Part shown: piece by piece, positions 63,601 through 64,000 of the stretch
Position numbering within the stretch: the stretch's first letter is position 1
How the letters are laid out: each line of letters opens with the position of its first letter
From: Bradyrhizobium quebecense
GTDB taxonomy: Bacteria; Pseudomonadota; Alphaproteobacteria; Rhizobiales; Xanthobacteraceae
Length of the DNA stretch: 64,000 nt
Direction of reading: 5' to 3'
Assembly (NCBI RefSeq): GCF_013373795.3
Contig: NZ_CP088022.1
Span: 5,146,001-5,210,000 of the forward strand
Program-made: the position numbers and the translations under genes
Notes under the pieces: model-generated
What the model was told of the DNA's origin: nothing
The model's input: only the letters and a program-made list of their open reading frames with translations
The model's database searches: none

Positions 63601-64000
63601 GCGCTCTTTCCAAAACTGGCAGAATAAGGTCGGCAGTTTGCGGGTTCAGCCGCGCGCTTGAATGCTGTGAGAGTAGTCTAGCTCGGGCAACCTGTGCAAG
63701 AAATTGTCCGAGGGTTGATTTGCCTTGTCCAGGGCCGCCTAGGATTACAATTCTATTTGGCAGAGGAAACCACCGGTCCTTGTTGGACCGGGAGCGACAC
63801 GCGATGGACTCGCTATCAAGTTTGTCGGCCGCCCGTCGCAAGATTTCAGCCACGATTTTCCGTGAGCTCTCTTCGGTCGCATCAGGATTCTCGAATGGCA
63901 CCTCGTCCTCTTCCTCCTCGTCGCTCTCCTCAGGCTCATCTTTTTCCGCCGGAGGTTCATGCGCAAAAGGCAAATCGACAAAGAGGTCGTGTAGATAGAC
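60635..64000 (-). CDS. NACHT-domain NTPase, probable defence protein; 5' end beyond window
   Basis: STAND NTPase; 1121 residues are visible and the frame stays open to the right edge, so the true start and any N-terminal effector lie outside. An acidic segment (EPEESDEEEEDE) is followed by the NACHT domain: Walker A IVILGGPGQGKSTLGQF near visible residue 90, Walker B ALIILDGLDEVPP near 200, and sensor-type VVTTRPQGY near 240. A long helical C-terminal part without obvious repeats follows. Base composition is lower in GC than the neighbours, suggesting transfer. By analogy with bacterial NACHT proteins it may sense phage and trigger a response (inference). Confidence 0.85.
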   Translation of the reverse strand, partial: VYLHDLFVDLPFAHEPPAEKDEPEESDEEEEDEVPFENPDATEESSRKIVAEILRRAADKLDSESIACRSRSNKDRWFPLPNRIVILGGPGQGKSTLGQFLAQVARARLLSQHSSARLNPQTADLILPVLERARIEGLPLNGPARFPIRVDLPLYADALQKAGSDGVSLVAFMATRLSRDVDHAITAHDLRDWLSGCPALIILDGLDEVPPSGNRAQLIKSIDGLWDDLSLAKSDALVVVTTRPQGYNDDLSSRYWQHWELSPLSAQNALNFARRLSEVRLSDPDRREAVLAELTRAADDSSTMLLLTTPLQVTILFGISLLKGAIPQDRWELFERYYTLLRDREAQKTGPDAQLIRDYKRQIDTVHYQAGFILHVVSEVAGAANPHLSVEQFRALVVRLLSDEEYTPDEISHISGELVRIATERLVLLACRVEGRIAFDVRSLQEFMAAAQIAAFSTTVVVQRLRAIALSTHWQHVFRIAASKIFSVAELSPLRSEVVAICHALDNGDQGEDGRLVRSGARLALELLHDGLAHTAPVFRRNLVRRALSVLDIGPDMLDPRLKLQLVPGTANVFHEEITSRLVQGDTPAAKAAWALTSELLDIDPAFSEGIMLAHWPSDPNRALQTVPVVIGTWTSKLMEKVKSSQAEAGPQAAHQFLERVEWYDEDEPPGVTMQKMLRFSVLSRGFVDIHHRERITIRDRDNRNVSVSVFVPLSEAPSYVVSPDLQARANWASHSALALFVSKPSASSLARMLRQVAFCGRDGLPNYSLPWVCTSIFEELEDGVSVELLAQEAEDGKFGDLDDWKKAEDRWTKQGVYPSDFEPWASGRYFDATIGTKGLAYLNALRHQARDRIAANYEDFAAVLRGIQSEQKRIRLLEILISSVRGIPVDAAPQGVGELVEEAVSLAARQQRQGIRLFSLLLRLPEVWEREKFVDLADEAGLRGVRHSAPTPLLVAAFNRDPRRRGLLTFLRIGLGTRFQPSLSGLDGSAFVALPSDPQSVRNAVAQLRLGVGSWGEKDVAELLRDLNWVPGALHISGATIRNMQKHPDYRSLCGRFAQGQLESLPSCGRPKGSWPMILERVHRRWPCRASVRNWNYRIWQVLLSVQTSKPLQRIAPQAA

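Overview
The window reads as chromosomal DNA of a Bradyrhizobium-like alphaproteobacterium (order Hyphomicrobiales). The basis is high GC with strong third-position bias, near-complete coding on both strands, rhizobial-type polyol and branched-chain amino acid transporters, a CoA-thioester catabolic operon, and intergenic palindromic repeats of the kind seen throughout Bradyrhizobium and Rhodopseudomonas. This is an inference from sequence style and gene content, not a database match. I saw no rRNA, tRNA or CRISPR array.

Layout. (1) 1-5022, minus: an amidase followed by an oligopeptide/dipeptide ABC importer (dppB-C-D-F order). dppB is broken by an exact 14-bp tandem duplication. A divergent LysR regulator lies at 5141-6034. 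(2) 6055-15619, minus: a polyol/sugar operon. HAD phosphatase and SorC-type regulator come first. After an operator and a nested palindromic repeat follow the binding protein, two permeases, the ATPase, an SDR polyol dehydrogenase, an FGGY kinase and a PfkB kinase. The likely flow is uptake, oxidation to a ketose, then phosphorylation. (3) 15735-24728: a KefB/YbaL-type antiporter, small proteins, the cbpA-cbpM co-chaperone pair, a YXWGXW-motif envelope protein, clpB and a DUF2171 protein. (4) 24846-26992, plus: a DyP peroxidase whose C-terminus carries an encapsulin-targeting peptide, the encapsulin shell gene overlapping it, and a 63-residue protein of unknown function. (5) 27008-41634: an exopolysaccharide locus on both strands. 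It holds an MFS transporter, a GH5 glycanase, a Wzy/O-antigen-ligase protein, a WecG/TagA glycosyltransferase, a CelD-type acetyltransferase, an FAD monooxygenase, a Wzx flippase, a Wzz/Wzc-like protein with a degenerate kinase domain, a GT4 glycosyltransferase and a GINT1-like propeller protein. (6) 41664-54148, minus: a 12-gene, about 12.5-kb operon for beta-oxidation-like breakdown of an unidentified, probably cyclic, acid. It is controlled by a divergent HxlR regulator (54357-54869), with two copies of a 17-bp palindrome between them. (7) 54875-59249, minus: PhzF-family protein, secreted alpha/beta hydrolase, and a BisC/TorA-type molybdoenzyme whose start region is a 14-bp triplication. 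(8) 59694-64000: a two-gene cassette of unknown function, then a large, lower-GC NACHT NTPase gene that runs off the right edge and is probably an acquired defence gene.

The most distinctive points are the encapsulated peroxidase, the NACHT gene, the triplicated start codon before the molybdoenzyme, the broken dppB, the twin HxlR operators over a 12-gene operon, the two SDRs lacking the catalytic tyrosine, and the degenerate BY-kinase domain in the exopolysaccharide locus.
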